DNA of 21,748 nucleotides, taken from contig BFEA01000003.1 in the NCBI GenBank assembly GCA_003427395.1, forward strand, positions 6,337,657-6,359,404. The letters are read 5' to 3'. Position 1 is the stretch's first letter, and the number at the start of each line of letters is the position of its first letter. This DNA comes from Chara braunii (lineage: Eukaryota; Streptophyta; Charophyceae; Charales; Characeae). Shown here one piece after another: positions 1 to 10,578 of the stretch. The notes under the pieces are model-generated. The model saw only the letters and a list, made by a program, of their open reading frames with translations. It was not told the DNA's origin and ran no database searches. A program made the position numbers and the translations under genes.

Positions 1-10
1 TGCGCGGGTA

Positions 11-13
<3 letters not shown>

Positions 14-61
<48 letters not shown>

Positions 62-98
62 GGAGCAGACGACAAACGCGGGAAGAAACACAGAGAGG

Positions 99-154
<56 letters not shown>
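14..154. repeat. GA/CT microsatellite, two tracts
   Basis: Two nearly pure GA tracts (about 14-60 and 92-154) are separated by about 30 bp of mixed sequence. GA tracts are common in plant promoters and 5' leaders. A TATA-like string (ttataaaaat) lies about 70 bp after the second tract, but no transcript model is supported here. Confidence 0.95.
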
Positions 155-157
<3 letters not shown>

Positions 158-1171
158 CAGACGCCATAAGACGCCATCAGCGAGCGTTGCTGTGAGCCAC
201 GGCGTAGCCGTGGCGGGTTCCACTTGTTATAAAAATGGATCTAGCTACTCGCTGGTGCCACGTAAAGCCACTTTGTTGTTTTGCCATTCTTAGTTGAATC
301 AAAGCTAGTCAGAATCAATTCATCTGTCCAAGAAAAACTCCCTGGAGGCTGGAGCAAAATGGTTCTAGTGAACAATCAACCAGCTCAAGATTTTCCTCGA
401 AGTTGGGCAGGTTAGCCACACTTCGAGGTTCGAATGGTGTCTCTCTCACCTTCGAGGTTCTAGTGCAAGAACGATCGTGAAAGCACGCGTCCTGGCTGGC
501 TGCGCACAGGGTGGGCAGTAAATCGGATCAAGAAACCAAATTCGTTAGTACAGTGACTCAGGTTGTGTCTCTAAAACAAAAAATGCGACCAGATTTAATA
601 TACACTCAGTCTAATCTCCCGGTACGGATACATACACTTCGAAAATCCCAACTCAAATCATTCACTTCGAAAATGTGTCCTAGTCTCACATGCACTCGTT
701 TCATCCACGCTTTGATCACCGCACACCTGGTACCGATGCTAAGAGTAAAATCCCAACTCAAATCATTCACTTAGAAAACACAGTCGTACGATCGGACAAA
801 GGAAGAAGTAATAAGAATCCCTCCGAAAGTTACGAATGATAAATCAAGTAGAGCACAGTGTGAAGCATTCAGATATAGTCGTGAAGCTCATCTTGATACG
901 TGAAGCACCGTCCTACTCCAGTATCCTGGCACAATGCCCGACACGTTTCTGCTGCTGCCAGTGCAGCGTCTTCAGGGGCTACTCTCGAAAGGTGAGTTAT
1001 ACTCCTACTCTCTTGCTTTTTATATAGTTCCTACTCTGTTCCTGTTCTCTACAGAATTTCAAAAAAACGTTTTCCCGCTCGCTCCTACTGTCCCACAAAT
1101 TCAGAAACGAAAAACAGTTCTCCCGCTCACGCCCTCGGTTTTCCGTCAGATCCTTCTGCGCTCAGACTGGC
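155..1171. other. Unassigned stretch with short repeats and a possible small intron
   Basis: No gene is recognised. A 17-bp palindrome (CCACGGC-GTA-GCCGTGG) lies at 197-213. A 32-bp block occurs twice with one mismatch, at 642-673 and 747-778, a 105-bp period. At 992-1054 there is an intron-like stretch: donor context AAAG|GTGAGT, a pyrimidine-rich interior and the acceptor TCTCTACAG. It is only 63 bp long and the frames on either side are short and unrecognised, so the intron is a weak inference. All open frames here look like chance. Confidence 0.4.
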
Positions 1172-1636
1172 TCAGTCTCTCCAGTTCGTTCTGATGTTAT
1201 CAGTACGTGTTGGCGCCACGCCACTGTGGTGCGCCCGCCGGATGGGCGCGTGTTGGCCAAGTGCGTGGTTGGTGCTGGTCCGAATCTTGCCGTTAATCGG
1301 TGCTTTGTTCATGTGTCTGTCCTTCACAGAACAATCCGGACCCTCGTTGCATAAAATTTGCACCCAATCATTCCAGGCCCCGTCCTTAGCCTCTGAAAAA
1401 AGTATAAGCCGTGTATCGAAAAAGTGTCCAGGAAACCCCCGCCTCCGAAGCTCCATTTTGAGCGCTAATAGGGTCGGTCCCGCTTGTGCCTTATTCGTGG
1501 TGTGGTCCCACACCCTCTGTAAGTGCCCGGTTATTACCGAGGGTCGGTCCCAGGCCCCATCCTTGGCTTGGGTCGACGAACAGGACATAAAGTCCTGTAA
1601 ACCTTGGATTACGATATCCCCCCCTTTATTTATCAT
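1172..1636 (-). other. Unrecognised open frame, 154 codons
   Basis: An uninterrupted minus-strand frame of 154 residues overlaps a similarly long plus-strand frame (1194-1661), so coding on either strand is unproven. The minus frame contains the hexapeptide AKDGAW twice (near residues 24 and 83) in similar contexts, reflecting a short internal DNA duplication of the type CCAGGCCCC(A/G)TCCTT. I recognise no domain, signal peptide or membrane segment. The region is more GC-rich than its neighbours, which alone can keep both strands open. It may be a fragment of an unknown transposable element or an exon of an unannotated gene. I would not name a function. Confidence 0.2.
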
Positions 1637-2298
1637 CGGCCCGTTGGCCGTAGTAGGCTAGTAGCTGTGCATGTAACCAAGCCATTTACATACATCTTAT
1701 AAAATCAGTTTCAACCTCTGCAGCTCTGCTCCTTTCCTGGTTAGATTGATTGTCGACGTTGTGGAGCGAAAAGATTGAAGTCACAAAATATAATAGTTAG
1801 GCTTGGAGATGGCGGGGTTTTATTTGTTGGTTGACCATTGTTGAAACACCTCGCCAGGTTTTCCTCCACTCTGCATTTTGTTACCGCAGTTTGTGGCACA
1901 TGTACTTGTGGTCCTTCTCGTTTGGTTTTGAGGTACCACATGTCCCATAATATAAGTGGAGTTCCACCAGCACCAGACTGTTCCATCAGAACTACGAATA
2001 GTAGAAAAGCAATCAATTGCCAATTGCTCTTGGATCAGCTGCTAGCTCCACCAGTTGTTTGTCTTTCTGATATTAAATAAGAAAGTTTTATTATCGAGTA
2101 TTGCACCACCGGTTTCAGCCCATACAGATTGTGGTACCACAAAGACTTCTTGCAGGTCTTGAAGGGAGTCAATGAAGAGGCATTGGAGACATGACCTGCA
2201 GAAACCAACCCTTTGCTAGTCGTTGGTAAAAGTATATACTATTATACTCCATTCTGCATCCATACTTATAGTTAACACCACTGCTAGAAAGACATCAT
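1637..2298. other. No recognisable gene
   Basis: AT-richer DNA with several overlapping short open frames on both strands, all under 95 codons. A minus-strand frame (2023-1820) contains SSDGTVWCWWN, faintly like an RCC1-type repeat turn (DGTVWCWG). One motif without neighbouring repeats is not enough to call the family. No RNA gene or clear regulatory element was seen. Confidence 0.3.
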
Positions 2299-2438
2299 CA
2301 AACCACCAGTACTTCCTAAAGTCACCCCCGTAAACAAGCCGCAACTTTAGGAAACGTACGGGTCACTAGGAACATTTCTGCTCTACTAAGCCCACTTTTC
2401 TCCTCGGCCGATAGCTGGGTCCAAGTACTGGTGGTTTG
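2299..2438. repeat. Nested inverted repeats (foldback)
   Basis: A perfect 16-bp inverted pair, CAAACCACCAGTACTT at 2299-2314 and its complement at 2423-2438, encloses a second perfect 10-bp pair (TTCCTAAAGT at 2313-2322, complement at 2344-2353). The 16-bp right arm recurs at 2616-2631 because of the tandem duplication that follows. The structure could form a hairpin or mark the edge of a foldback element. Confidence 0.75.
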
Positions 2439-2723
2439 GGGTTTAGGGTTTAGGGTTTTGGGGCTTAGGGTTTAGGTTTTGGGGTTTAGGGTTTAGGGTT
2501 TAGGGTTTAGGGCTCAGCCTCCTCGAAATTAGTGAGAGGCAGATAAACGTACGGGTCACTAGAAACATTTCTGCTCTACTCAGTCTACTTTTCTCTGCGG
2601 CCGATAGCTGGGTCCAAGTACTGGTGGTTTGGGGTTTAGGGTTTAGGATTTTGGGATTTAGGGTTTGGGGTTTAGGGTTTAGGGTTTAGGGCTCAACCTC
2701 CTTGAAATCAGTGAGAGGCAGAT
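2352..2723. repeat. Tandem duplication carrying interstitial telomere-like repeats
   Basis: Two similar units lie head to tail, 2352-2544 and 2545-2723 (period 193 bp). Both begin AAACGTACGGGTCACTAG and end GTGAGAGGCAGAT. Each contains a degenerate run of the plant telomere heptamer TTTAGGG, at about 2433-2513 and 2626-2692, mixed with GGGGTTTT-type variants. The telomeric strand orientation is the same in both. Unit 1 has the longer run. The related repeat at 17545 lacks the telomeric part, so the tracts were gained here or lost there. Confidence 0.9.
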
Positions 2724-3715
2724 ATTCAGGGCTGCAAAGAACTTGATTGAACATCCGTACAGACACTGTGCAGGGTAGTAGCTTCTAGTCGATGTCCGGA
2801 TTGAGGGGTCCAAAATCACGTTTCCTGCTCAGAAAAAAAGACTCCAGAAAGTCCTCCAGGCAACACCACTGGGTGAAAGGTCAAATGTGAATCTCAGGTG
2901 ACCTTTCACCACAATTGTTTTCTATTGGATTCGAGGAGTCCGACCCAAAACGGGCACAGACGGGAACAACAAGTCTAGAGTGTTAGACTTCCCACTGTTT
3001 GCAGAGCACCAGAAGTTTCAAAGACCCACTGGGTGTATGCACACACTCACCGACAACAAATGGAGGCCATCGAAAATGGGGAAACCACAACCGTTCAAGT
3101 AGGCAAGTTGAGGCAGGACTGAGGAAGTACTTGTTGATCACTTTTGCCTCACAACCGTTTAAGTAGGCAAGTTGAGGACCAACCACTGTAGCCAATGGCT
3201 ATAGCTGCAGTAGACGAGCGCCCAAGACCAGAGGAGAGAGCGATTAAGGTCCTTGAGAGTGATAAAGACCTGTGTGGCGACATAGAAGGGAGAGTCTTAC
3301 CTGACTCACCTGTTGTTCCTGATGATATTCACACAGTGGCTTCATCCGGAACACTGCTGGTGATGAGTGCCACATTGCCAGCCTCCCTCCATTGTGGAGC
3401 TTCGTGCTGGAGGTTGGGTCAGCCATTGGATAGGGATGGCGGCAAAGAGCACTGGTCAAAGAGAGCTGGTTAGTGAACTTAGTGGCATCAAGGGGAGAGT
3501 CCGAGACCGATTCTTGGAGTGGTGACCCTGGTGTCACTGGTGTGTGCTGAGCGGAGAAGGGTTCCCAACCTCCCAAGATAGAGGCAGGATTGGAGAGCAG
3601 GATCCTTTTCTCTACTTGTACTTGAATGTTGGCTGTCTGTTTCTGGTCACAGGCCAATGTGTGTTCGAGACTACATGCATGTTCGAGACTGCATGCATGT
3701 TATTGACATTGGAAA
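2545..3715 (+). repeat. Dispersed repeat family 1, copy A
   Basis: Long patchy similarity runs in the same order to 17545-19405. Shared anchors include GAGGCAGATATTCAGGGCTG (2714 on, matching the stretch near 17570), GTACAGACAC.GTGCAGGGT, TTCATCCGGA (3341; 19021), the string CTTCGTGCTGGAGGTTGGGT (about 3400; 19079) and CATGCATG near the end. The copies have diverged by many substitutions and indels. I recognise no protein domain in it, so the class (DNA transposon remnant, low-copy duplication or degenerate gene) is unknown. Copy A lacks the foldback found in copy B at 18607-18985 and so serves as an approximate empty site. Confidence 0.75.
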
Positions 3716-3773
3716 TACCGATCAGGTGAGTCGTATCGAAAGATGCGAACATGCGAGTTAACGGAACATACAA

Positions 3774-3783
3774 AAAGTATTTA
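3774..3783 (+). repeat. Target-site duplication, left copy (LINE)
   Basis: AAAGTATTTA at the left edge of the inverted ORF1 segment matches 11276-11285 exactly, immediately after the LINE poly-A tract (one G intervenes). The length and A-rich start fit L1-type target-primed integration. Confidence 0.75.
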
Positions 3784-4895
3784 GACTCGAAGATCGGAGT
3801 TGGAGGGGTCTAGCAACCGGGACTATGGGCCTTGTGTGCAAAAGAGGGGCATTCGCCATTTGGTGCGATGGGCCTGCATTCCAAGTTCCACCCTCATGGG
3901 CACTTGGCATATCCGATGACGACATTGCTGTGCTGCCCGTGCCTCCCGTGCCTGCATACGGGACCAGTGCTCCCACCACTCCTTGAGGTGGGACATACGG
4001 TAGGAGAGCAACTCCCCCGGCCCGAAGGCCTCCTGTCTGGAACCCTCCTCCCCCCCCCTGGTGTTGTCCATTTCCTCTTCCTTGCCCTCCCCCTCCTGCT
4101 TGGGGGGCGTTACCGTGAGGGCCTGCACCCTGTGTCCCCCCATTTCCGGTTGGTCCTGATCCTCGCCCCCCTGCGTTCCCATTTCCATTTCCATTTCTCC
4201 CTCCTTGATTGTTGTTCCCTCGTCCTTGGCCACTTCTCCCCCCATTGCCTCTCCCTCTTCCTCTGCTTCTCCCTCGTCCTCGTCCTCTTCTCCCTTCTGG
4301 CATGGCCTCGTGGAACCTAGTGCACTCCGGATCAAACTCATCGTGGAACCACCACAAACATTTATTACAAAACGGAGTGTCCTGGTTCGCAAATTGCACT
4401 TCCAGAAATCCTCCCGATGGTTTACGCACTACCACCCACTCCATAAAGGTGTCCCGTACTTCCGGCGCACAATCGATCTTTATGTTCCCTAGTCTAGGTT
4501 CATCCTCTTTTCTGTCTGGAGGTTGCATCTCCAAAATCCTGCCCATGAAGCGCTCTATTGCAAATCGGAGGGGGAAGAGTGCTTCTAGAGGAACTCTCAG
4601 TGCGATAATTCTAAATCTAGCAGCTAATTCGTTCTCTCGCATCTCGTCTAACTCGTGCTTCGTCATCCACGGCTTAAATAGGATTTTGACCGGACCGTTC
4701 CTGGACGGGACAATATCCTAGGCTTTTGCAATCATCCACTGGGCTAAAATAGGATTTTGACCGGACCTCGCCACATAGGACATTACATTTGACCCTTCTC
4801 CATGCGTTCTTCCCCTCTTCGAGTTTGGGAGGGTCGGGACGGGGAGGATCACCGCATATCGGTCAAACGCAGGGAAGCCTGATCCGAACGAGCCT
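3784..4895 (-). pseudogene. LINE ORF1, N-terminal part (inverted), broken
   Basis: Read on the minus strand, this is the RNA-binding (gag-like) protein of the LINE. An N-terminal piece (about 4890-4720, containing FDRYAVILP) ends at a stop. The frame then resumes at about 4700 and runs 302 codons from the methionine at 4666. That part has a helical domain resembling the DUF4283-type region of plant LINE ORF1 (residues 1-95). A variant zinc knuckle follows, C100-x2-C103-x4-H108-x6-C115, where the classic spacing ends x4. A long RGG/GN-rich basic tract (about 126-200), typical of RNA binding, comes next, then a Gly/Pro-rich tail. The last residues before the stop at 3758 come from flanking DNA beyond 3784. 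A 34-36 bp duplication (4663-4696 and 4732-4767) sits at the break and puts the two copies in different frames. The family assignment is by motif recognition only. Confidence 0.7.
4663..4767 (-). repeat. Short tandem duplication inside LINE ORF1
   Basis: Blocks 4663-4696 and 4732-4767 are nearly identical and share an exact 17-bp core (AGGATTTTGACCGGACC), offset 69 bp. On the minus strand the core is read in two different frames in the two blocks. The duplication therefore coincides with, and probably caused, the frame break in ORF1. Confidence 0.8.
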
Positions 4896-6323
4896 GCAGC
4901 AGCCAACTCAGCTCTGGCCTTTCCAGCCTGGATACCCAGGGGGAATGGTGCCACTGCCTTATCCAGGTGACGTCATGTGAGGACAATCAACACAGCAGAT
5001 GGGGTACAGTGGGCAGTGGACACAGCAACAAGTGCTACCAAGTCAGGGGGGTCAGCCTTCACATCCTCCCCAGCCACATCCTCCTCATCAATCGTCACAC
5101 AGTGAAGTGACTCTCAACATCACCTTGGGGGGCAAGCACGCCACGGGGGGAGAGTTAATGCAGTTACCACAACCAAACCTAGAGGGGACACGTCAGGAGG
5201 GAGTTACATCCCATGCAGTGCAGCTCAACAGAGCACTACAAGTGGGAGTCGTGACCCCAAAACTCAACAGCAGCCATGCGCCCGACTAGGGGATCACTCA
5301 GAGAGACAAAACTCCTTTGTTGCGGTCCATATCAATCCGGAATTTGTTGTTTAAAATAATCAGGAGGAAGGAATAGCGTTGAGCCTGGTGGGAGTTCGGC
5401 AGGAAAACTCAGATTTAGCAAGTGGTAGAGAAGAGGAGTCAGGTCATCCTGCCTCACGGGTTAATATAGAGCGCAATACAGACTTAAGGGACCACATTAT
5501 GTGGGATCCGGGCAATAGACAATCATTGCTGGCACCTGTAAAAACCCGAAGGGTAGGGGAGACAGGGGGGTAAGAACCGACCAGAGAGGAGGAGGATGGA
5601 GAGGGTGAGGTAGAAGCTTTTGATATCGGCTCTCCCCCGGGTCAACATCAACCACAGGGGGAAAACTCTGCGAAACCAAGGGGAAAGCAAGCTGCTTCTT
5701 CATCGAACACGGGCCAATCGCAAGCTCCCGGTACACACCTTGTGGTCCCACTTTGCCTGTCGTTGGCTCCCCAGGGAGTTAAAGTTTTAGTAGGTAGAAA
5801 TGAGGCAGGAGTGTTTGTGCTCCCAACAGTGCAAGTGGAGGGATTTTCAGGCACCAAAGATGTGATTAAATCAGAAGTCACCAAATTTGCAGCTTCAAGA
5901 TTTCCCTTCAGACTTCTATGAGGCTTTCGCATTGGCAGAAAGATAGTAGTCGTCGGCGACTTGCCACCGCTGCACTTCCACATTGTCATGGCAGATGTGA
6001 AGATCTCTCCGGAAATAGTTCCAACCTTGGCCACACAAGGAATCCACTGGGTTCCCCCGGAATGGTTTGATTCGAAATCCACACAGGAGGCAATAAAGAT
6101 TCAACTTGCAGGGGATGTCAATGCCAAGTTGGTTGCAGATTTTTGTGCCTCGCTGCCTTTGGACAAACAGCCGTGGTCGGTCGCAGTGCAGAACCTGCTT
6201 TTTGCTCCATGGGAGGTCCAATAAGAAGGTGAAGCAACCACTCAAGGCAGAAGGGGAAAGGGAGGCAGCAGGCAATCTGCCTCAGATCAGCGGATCCAAA
6301 CCACAACCGCCTAACCAGCACTG
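4890..6323 (+). pseudogene. LINE ORF1, C-terminal part (sense), degenerate
   Basis: Sense-strand continuation of ORF1. A Pro/Gln/Gly-rich segment (about 4890-5287, one frame) is interrupted by a single TGA at 4978-4980 and then closed by a stop at 5287. Further pieces in other frames (5379-5573 and scattered stops to 5950) are low-complexity. The final piece (5961-6224, 87 codons, containing the string GIHWVPPEWFD) reads as an ordered domain that I do not recognise. It ends about 100 bp before ORF2. If all pieces belong to one protein, ORF1 of this family was long, roughly 800 residues or more, larger than usual for plant L1 ORF1. The pieces cannot be joined without assumptions, so the original C-terminal boundary is uncertain. 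Confidence 0.6.
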
Positions 6324-6324
6324 A

Positions 6325-9300
6325 ATGGATAAGATCAGAATCGCCACGTGGAACATGAGAGGCCTGGGCGACAGCTCAGGACGGCGAAAGAAAGCCCGAC
6401 TGAAATCATGGATACACAATAACAGAGTTCAAGTGACGTTCCTTCAGGAAACCAAGCTTGATGACGAGAAAATTCGAAGGATAGCCAGGTGGTGGCGAGG
6501 TCTACAGTGGTGGGCCCGACTGACGAGTCAAGAGGCGGAACTGGGATTCTGTTCCACAGAGATTTAGACTAAGAATTTTTGGATTCCCAGGCTGATGTTT
6601 GGGGCCAATGGGTATGGGTCAAAGCCCGTATGGCGGATCAAGAACGGACATTTATGTCCATTTACGCTCCGTCTGTCCCAGCGGAGCGGCGGTCCTTCTT
6701 TCAAGACCAGCCAAACATTGTGCCAGTTGCGGATAACCTGATATTGGCGGGAAATTTTAACTCAGTCCTTTGCCTTGATTAGACTCACAAACAGCAGGAG
6801 CCAAGAAAGCAGATGCCATCATGCTTCAGAACTTCCTGGCAGCCTCGGGCCTACAAGATACCTACAGACATTTGCACCCAGACTCACCAGGCTTCACCTG
6901 GTTCTCGTCTTAGAGGACAGATGATCGTACACCCCCCAGGCGTAGGCTGGATATTATTTTGGCCAAAGGAGAAGCCTGGGAAGCTATAACAGAGGTCTAT
7001 ACCACTTCGAGCCCAATTTCAAACCACTGTCCAGTGGTGGCTTCACTCACACTGTGTAGGGGAAACAAGCGGGAGCAAGGATTCTTCAGATTGAACTCAA
7101 AGAACCTCAAGAACCCAGAAGTTGTAGCATGGTGCAAACGCCACTGGGAAGAGTGGGAACGGTCAAGACAGTGGTTCGACAAGGAGGAGGACTGGGTACA
7201 GACTGAGTTCCGAATCGTTACACGAGCATTGGACATCTTCTCAAGGATCCTAGCTAAAGGCAGGAGGGAGGAAGAGGAGGAATGCAAGAGAATGGTGGAG
7301 GAGGCAGAGGCCCAGATAGGGAAAGGCCCCTATACAGATATTTATTGGGAACGGAGGAGAAATACCTGGATGGCCAAATGGGAGTTGATTCAGATTGAGC
7401 AACAGGAAACTTGGGCACGAAGGGCAACAGAGAGGGGCATGTCCCAAACAGACCGAATGACCAGAGAAACGTTCCGCAGACTCTGCCCCCTGCGGTCACA
7501 TGGGATTATAAGGGCCTTAAAACACCTATTTAATGCCCATGATGACCTGGCTGAGGATACCGGAACAATGGCAGAATACGCCACACTGTATTATAGCGAC
7601 ATTCTCACCTCCAGGAGACAGCCGGGAGAATCACTAGCAGAACTCCAACAGGAAACAAATCTCTGGCAACACACAAACAAGGCACTTCAGCCACATCATC
7701 GCCTGGCATTAGACAGACCACTCACATCAGAGGAACTGAAACAGGCAATGCTCAGTATGGCGAAAGGGAAGTCTTCAGGGGACGACGGACTGCCAGTTGA
7801 GTTTTTCATTGCAACATGGGACCAAGTGGGCAGCATTCTTCTGAAACTCTACAACAACGTATTGGTAGGCGGCACGTTGACAGAGGATATGTGTAGGGGA
7901 GTTATCACTCTACTATACAAGAAAGGAGATAAACAAAATGTCCGAAATTGGCGTCCGATCTCCTTGCTAAACGTGTCATATAAGATTTTGGCGAAAGTAC
8001 TAGCAAGGAGATTGACACTATTCTTGCCAGGGTTAGTGGGGGCAGACCAGGGCGCTTTTGTCAAAGGAAGATCAATCGCAGAAAACATTTTGGTGGCAAT
8101 GGGAGCCTTAGAGATCATAAGAAGAGAAAGAAGGCAGGTCATGGTGGCAATGCTGGATTTGGAAAAGGCATACGACCGGGTAAACTGGTCGTTTGTCCTG
8201 GCCACATTAGAGCATATGAACTTCGGAGAATGTTTCCGGAAGTGGATCGTTGCAATGTACTGTTCATCTACGGCAATGGTGCTTGTCAACGGGAAGAGAT
8301 CTCAAGCTTTTTAATTATCCTGCTCACTCAGACAGGGCTGTCCCCTCGCCCCGCTGATGTTTGTCGCCCAAATGGAGATTTTGCTGAACGCACTGAGAGT
8401 GTCTCCACGAATCAAAGGTCTGCAGTTGCAAGAGGAAAGAAAGATCCGGACGGGGGCCATTGCGGACGACCTGCTGTTGATCACGGAAGCCACCTCTGAG
8501 TCCACACAGGCAGCCAAGGAGTTACTGGATCAATACGCAGGCCTATCGGAAGCCAAGGTAAACAGGGACAAGTCTGCGTATTCTTGCCGCAGGACTTTGA
8601 CCTCCCGGACGACTGGACAATGAAGAGGATTAAAGACGCAGATGCTGAACGATACCTTGGGGTACAAATTTCGCTAACAGACAGTCGCCCTGCTCACGAC
8701 ACGGTGTTAATAGGCAAGGTGAAAGCATGTGCCAAGAAATGCAAGTCAGCTTTAGGCCTTTCGTTAATGGGCAGAGCACTGGTTACAACATCCTCACTGT
8801 TTGCTTTGCTCTGGCATGTTGCAATGGTTATTGTTATCTCCAACCCTACCATACGGAAAATCAAGTCGGTGGCTGCACGATACCTCTGGAAGCCAGAATC
8901 GGAGGAACAAAACGGTTATATCTCCAAGGTAGCATGGGACAAAGTGGCGAGGCCAAGAACACAAGGAGGGCTGGGCATAATTGACCCAGACATGCAAAAC
9001 CTAGCTCTGATTGGCAAATGGATACAGAAGGTAGCAATGCAATCTGAGTCTCGTAGCTGGCTGGCAATCATGGAGTACATTTTGCAGAAAGACTTTAGCT
9101 TGAAAAGGACCAGTGACGTCTGGGTATGCCTGCAAATGCAATCCTTCCTGAGTCGTCGTCCAAGATCAGCGCTGGGTCGAGCATGGTGGATAGCATGGAG
9201 GAAGTTACGCCCGAGGGACAAGCTGCCCCCCTTCTCCAAAGAAGAAGTGTTGTCACAACCACTGTTTGATAATCCAGAGATTCTTCAGGAAGATGGCCTG

Positions 9301-10578
9301 TGGTTTTCTGCCTCGTCCCAACCAGGGTCTTTCGGGAGATCCTGGACAGAAAGGGGCATATCTCGAGTCTGTGACATCTGGTCTGAAGAAGCAGGAGGAT
9401 GGGAGTCTGAGAGGGAGATTAGGCGAAAGCTAGGAAGAGTGCAGCTGGTGGAAGATAAACTCCGCAAACTAACAGAGGCGATGCCACAGGAATGGGTTCA
9501 GATGCTGAAGGATCCAAACCAACGAAAGGAAGGCATGTGGTTTCGGGAGGAAACGAGTCCAGCAGAGGGAGGCCCAGTATACAAGGTTGAGACAAGACTT
9601 GAAGAGGAAGAATGGCTGGCATCACAGTGGGAATTGGCAACACCCCCCGCAAGAGAGGGCAGCCTAGTGAAGAGGAGAGAGAGCATCTTAGGTCCGGACG
9701 ACCTGCTGATTGCTATCAGAGTAATTCCGAAAGTGGGGAATGGAGGTAGAAGGGGATGGACTCTTATTCAAGGAGGTAGGCCGATAACAGAGTTGAGACA
9801 TGACCCAGGTACGATAGTATGGAACACGCAAATGCCAGCGAATTCATCTCTGGCAAATTACAGCACTCAAATGGGCCGATTGATCCTCAGCTCCAATCAG
9901 AATTACCTCCCAGAAATATGCCATAGGGCAGAAAGGACACTGAACCTCCCCCACACTCCCTCCCATGCACAGATGGAACAGTATTGGGCGCAGCTGCCAT
10001 CCCTTCCGAGCCTGAAAATGTCAGGACTTCTTTGGTTGATTTCTCACTCAGCCATTCCGGTAGCAACATGGTTGGCAGACCGAGGGATGGATGTCGCCAG
10101 GACGTGCCGTCGATGTGGGAACAGGGAGGAAGAAACCCTCCTGCACTTCATCTGGGAATGTCCAGCCTCAAGAAGATTCTGGATGTGGTGGGCTAATCAC
10201 TGGCAAAACTTGGGGTCAGCGCTCTCTTGGGATCAACAATGGGTGCTCACAGGCCAACTGCCTCCACTCTTCTATCGAAATCAGGGCTGGGGTTACATGG
10301 CCCAAGCTATCCGCTCAGCCATCACATGGACAATCTGGGAAGACCGCAACAATATCGTGTTCAGGAACGAATGGTCAGCGGACTCCACCATGAAGAACAA
10401 ACTCAAAGCCACAATCAGAGCGATGATAGCGGCAGACTGGGTCAGAAAAGCAGACAGGGGCAAGTCACAACAGGGATTGAGGTGGTTTCTTTTCACCTGG
10501 GCAAGAGCCAATCGACTGGCAGCAGTCACACTGGAGGGGAAAATGGTATATTCCCCCTCGCTCAGTCACACAGAATAG
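6325..10578 (+). pseudogene. LINE ORF2: endonuclease, reverse transcriptase, zinc-binding C-terminus; broken
   Basis: The start ATG at 6325 follows the end of ORF1 and opens with IATWNMRGLG, the first motif of the AP-type endonuclease; QETKL with the metal-binding Glu follows. The frame breaks at a stop (6565-6567), shifts near 6570, stops again at 6780, and shifts before 6959. The endonuclease GDFN motif reads GNFN (6750-6761) and SDH reads SNH (7019-7027); both are Asp to Asn, so the nuclease is dead even apart from the stops. Reverse transcriptase motifs lie in 6959-8314 (WRPISLLN, DQGAFVKGRS, LDLEKAYDRV). Small indels near 8311-8350 break the frame, then the ADD catalytic box appears as IADD (about 8458). 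Another shift near 8590 leads to a 664-codon frame (8584-10578). That frame holds the thumb region and a C-x2-C...H-x4-C zinc-binding segment (10105-10161) of zf-RVT type. The order and domains fit the L1 clade in plants. Confidence 0.9.

Noticed and set aside
1820-2023. RCC1-type protein fragment (SSDGTVWCWW)
   Set aside because: A single partial motif in a 67-codon frame with no second repeat; likely chance.
3832-4721. Long plus-strand frames opposite the minus-strand ORF1
   Set aside because: Their Pro/Leu/Ser-rich products are the antisense of the RGG/GN tract; the minus strand carries the zinc knuckle and ordered domain.
8230-8499. Separate gene overlapping LINE ORF2
   Set aside because: It is an out-of-frame shadow; reverse transcriptase motifs continue in the neighbouring frames through indels.
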